Source: Albula goreensis
Lineage: Eukaryota > Chordata > Actinopteri > Albuliformes > Albulidae
Direction of reading: 5' to 3'
NCBI GenBank assembly: GCA_022829145.1
Contig: CM040761.1
Location: 2,420,768-2,484,767 of the forward strand
Length of the DNA stretch: 64,000 nucleotides
Shown here piece after piece: positions 61,675 to 64,000 of the stretch (its first letter is position 1; each line of letters opens with the position of its first letter). The notes under the pieces were generated by a model, which searched no databases, was not told the origin of the DNA, and worked only from the letters and a program-made list of their open reading frames with translations. The translations under genes and the position numbers were made by a program.

Positions 61675-62161
61675 CAGGGGCCCCCATCCACCAGTACCGG
61701 TCCTTACATGCAAACTAAGGCAAACCGTCAATAAAAGGTATACTTCTGTACTAACTTAATCATGAGTGTGGTTTGGGCGTAACAGGCAATAAACCAATCA
61801 TGTGTCTTCTTTCCATGCCTTTGAAAACTGCTTATGCTTGTGCCCTGGCTTATTGCTGTTTTTACTATGGCATTAGTTGGTGGAAGAAAAAGAGATTCAC
61901 TGCTGAAGAAAAAGACCTGCTTGTGTCTGACGTGCAAGTGCATGAGCAAAGAATCTATAGGAGCAGTAGACTCCTGGAAGTGAAGAAATATTCTTTCTTT
62001 TTCTATACATGCAATATATACTGGACAATGTTTTGTACTTTCCTCGATCAAATAAACTATTCGGTTTGCTTACCAGGCTATAGATAAAATGTCATCAGCT
62101 ATGTCTTTATTAGGTGGCCATTTACCCCTAACAACCATCCCTCCAGTTTGGGACCCCTCTG
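61675..62161 (+). mobile_element. Possible DNA-transposon fragment with Myb/SANT-like coding scrap
   Basis: A left CAGGGGCCCCCA and a right GGGACCCCTCTG could be inverted termini, but no target duplication is visible. Inside, the plus strand reads KKKRFTAEEKDLLVSDVQVH, resembling the Myb/SANT-like second protein of PIF/Harbinger transposons. The match is short and truncated. Class and borders are uncertain. Confidence 0.3.
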
Positions 62162-62699
62162 TAGTAGGGGAGACAACACAGGGCTCCAGATGGTGCCTAC
62201 AATGGTCACCAATGCGCCTAACTTTTTGATTTTGCAACTAGTTTTTTTCCTGCCAGTCACCACTGGCTACCGTCCCCCACAAGCCAAAAAATAGAAAAGA
62301 CACTGGCAAGACAGTCTCTTTCTGCATTTGCCTGCCCTGCGACACTATTAAGTGCACTCCTGTACTGTCTTGCTCTGTCCTCAGTGATTGAGGCGTACAC
62401 GAATGCAGAAAAGCAGTTTTTATTTTGTATTTTTTTTGCCCTAGTGCCGTGCTAGTTAATGCATACAATGTAGCTAACTGCTTAGCTAGCTAGCCAACGG
62501 TAGCTAACATTAGTTAAGGACCATCAACAACTGACAATAAAACTAAATGGCCAAAAGAAAAATATCAGACTTTCTTACTCCCTGCCCATCCAGACCATGC
62601 GTCTTGTACATCAGATGCCGAATGACAGGAATTACAGGAACTGAGTGGGTTAGTATTTTGTTATCTGGTAAAAAAAAAATAAAAAAATGGAGTAACTGT

Positions 62700-63140
62700 T
62701 GAAGGAAGTTGGGGCCTTTGCTTTTCCTTATATGTATAATTGATATTGATGCAGAGGTCAGCAGTAAAATAGTAATATTTTTAGATGATACAAAACTAGG
62801 GGGTCCAGCCAACAGTATAGAGTCAACTATGTAAATACAGGAAGACTTAAACAGAATCCAAAAGTGAGCAGAATACCTGGCAGATGACATTCAATATAGC
62901 AAAATGTAAAGTCTTGCATGTGAGAATTAAGAACCTTAGACAAGACTACTTCATGAGAGGAACAAACTGGAATGTGCTCCATTTGAAAAATATTTTAGGG
63001 TTATAATTGACCAAAGCTTAACAGGATCTAGGCAGTGTGCTGTTGCTGTAAAAATCAGGATGCTTGGATGTATTGCAAAATGTATTTATTATAAATATAA
63101 GGAGGTAGTATTCTAATTATACAATGCTTTAATCAGGCTT
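62700..63140 (+). pseudogene. LINE (CR1/Rex-like) reverse transcriptase remnant
   Basis: Plus-strand translation across frames gives GPLLFLICIIDIDAEVSSKI then VIFLDDTKLGGPANSIEST, the RT box with the DD catalytic pair (usually FADDTKL; here LDD). It continues as MTFNIAKCKVLHVR, LGLIIDQSLTGSRQCAVAVK and IRMLGCIAKCIYYKYKEVV, the usual order after RT in CR1/Rex-type fish LINEs. Several stops and frameshifts inactivate it. The 5' part and the 3' tail are missing. Confidence 0.7.
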
Positions 63141-64000
63141 TGTGGTCAAAGCAAGTGATTTTGTAGCATTAATTTCAGAAATTATGCAGCATGTGTTGAG
63201 ATTTGGCTCAAATCAAGCCAAAGTGATGACTGAGCTTGATCATAGTGCACATGTGCATAAATGCATGTTTTGCAAGCTTTTTCATTTGCAGTAATTGAGA
63301 AGTGTATGGTCAAATAGGGAATTCTAATAGTATGTCAAAACTAATTTGTTGTCGCATTTGGTGAGTGAAAAGTTGTTTATTCGACCACAAGTTGACATTT
63401 CCACAGAAAGACAATGAAGGTTTGAAAAGTAAAAATATACAATATTATATGTAGTGACATGTAATACAATTTTCTTAATGTAATGTAGTTATTTTGAAAG
63501 TTTTTTGTGGGGTAATGTGATATTTTGTAGTAAAATCAAAAATTTCTGCATCAAGAAAAGATTTGGTATGTTGTTGATTTTGCATGAAGGCACATAATTG
63601 CAGAATTGTGAAAAACTGGAGAAACTGTTCCACAATCCCCTGTGTGTAATATGCAGGGTGTGCACGTGTTGTGTACCTGTTGTGGGCATCAATATCTACA
63701 GGCATTGCCTCTTTAAAATAGAAATAATAACTGTGATATGACTTAAGATATGGTGCATGCAAGGTAGCAAAGCATCACCAATGCAGCTCACCACCCCTCA
63801 CCTTAAGTCTGATACACCCACATGGTCGCTACGTCATTGGATATTTAAAGGAAGTAGGCACATGACATTAAAGAAACCACTGCTTGGGCTGGAAACTAGT
63901 GCAAGGGCAGTTACGTCCAAAGCTAGCTTGTGGGTCAATGACTCAGAAATATAAAGATAATACATAAACATAATTCAAACAAAAATCACCTTTTAATACT
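63141..64000 (+). other. ahr2 intron 2, window end
   Basis: AT-rich sequence with no exon. ahr2 exon 3 was looked for (PAS-A start, FLLQALNGFV-like) and not found. Confidence 0.5.

Overview
This window looks like a piece of a teleost fish nuclear genome. Genes are split into small exons with GT..AG introns, most DNA is AT-rich and non-coding, and there are fish-type repeats: Tc1-like transposons, a Ty3/gypsy chromodomain element, a tRNA-derived SINE, hAT and Crypton remnants, and CA/CT microsatellites. Nearly all short open reading frames here are chance or repeat-derived.

Two protein-coding genes can be supported, arranged divergently (head to head) with about 9.3 kb between their start codons. 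On the minus strand, ndufa10 (42-kDa accessory subunit of mitochondrial complex I, deoxynucleoside-kinase fold) is complete: ten coding exons from 24473 down to 10985, in perfect phase, giving 353 residues. On the plus strand, an aryl hydrocarbon receptor gene (most like fish ahr2) starts at 33820. Only coding exons 1 and 2 (NLS plus bHLH domain) lie in the window, separated by a 21.4-kb intron. Exon 3 (start of PAS-A) was not found before the window ends.

Layout. 1-10.7 kb: gene-free flank downstream of ndufa10 with a Tigger-like MITE, a decayed Crypton tyrosine recombinase, a LINE scrap and a Tc1 element carrying insertions. 10.8-24.5 kb: ndufa10, with a 44-bp minisatellite in intron 9 and a CA/CT-rich repeat block next to exon 4. 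24.5-33.5 kb: intergenic region with a large inverted duplication (arms about 480 bp) that holds a hAT-type MITE in its spacer and a Tc1-like insertion in its right arm, then a gypsy-type solo LTR. 33.8-55.5 kb: ahr2 exon 1, intron 1 and exon 2. Intron 1 holds a Tc1 element, a 4.26-kb Ty3/gypsy element with target-site duplication, a SINE and a 2.1-kb 28-bp minisatellite. 55.5-64 kb: ahr2 intron 2, with a 54-bp minisatellite open on both strands, a roughly 30-bp GC-rich repeat, a possible Harbinger-related fragment and a CR1/Rex-like LINE remnant.

The genes are not an operon and no functional link between them is shown. The most unusual structures are the 28-bp minisatellite, which is open in all three forward frames and encodes the same cyclic 28-residue peptide in each, and the nested inverted duplication between the two divergent promoters. 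I see no clearly new biological system; the repeat-derived structures are the best candidates for a second look. All assignments are by eye from sequence; no database search was run.
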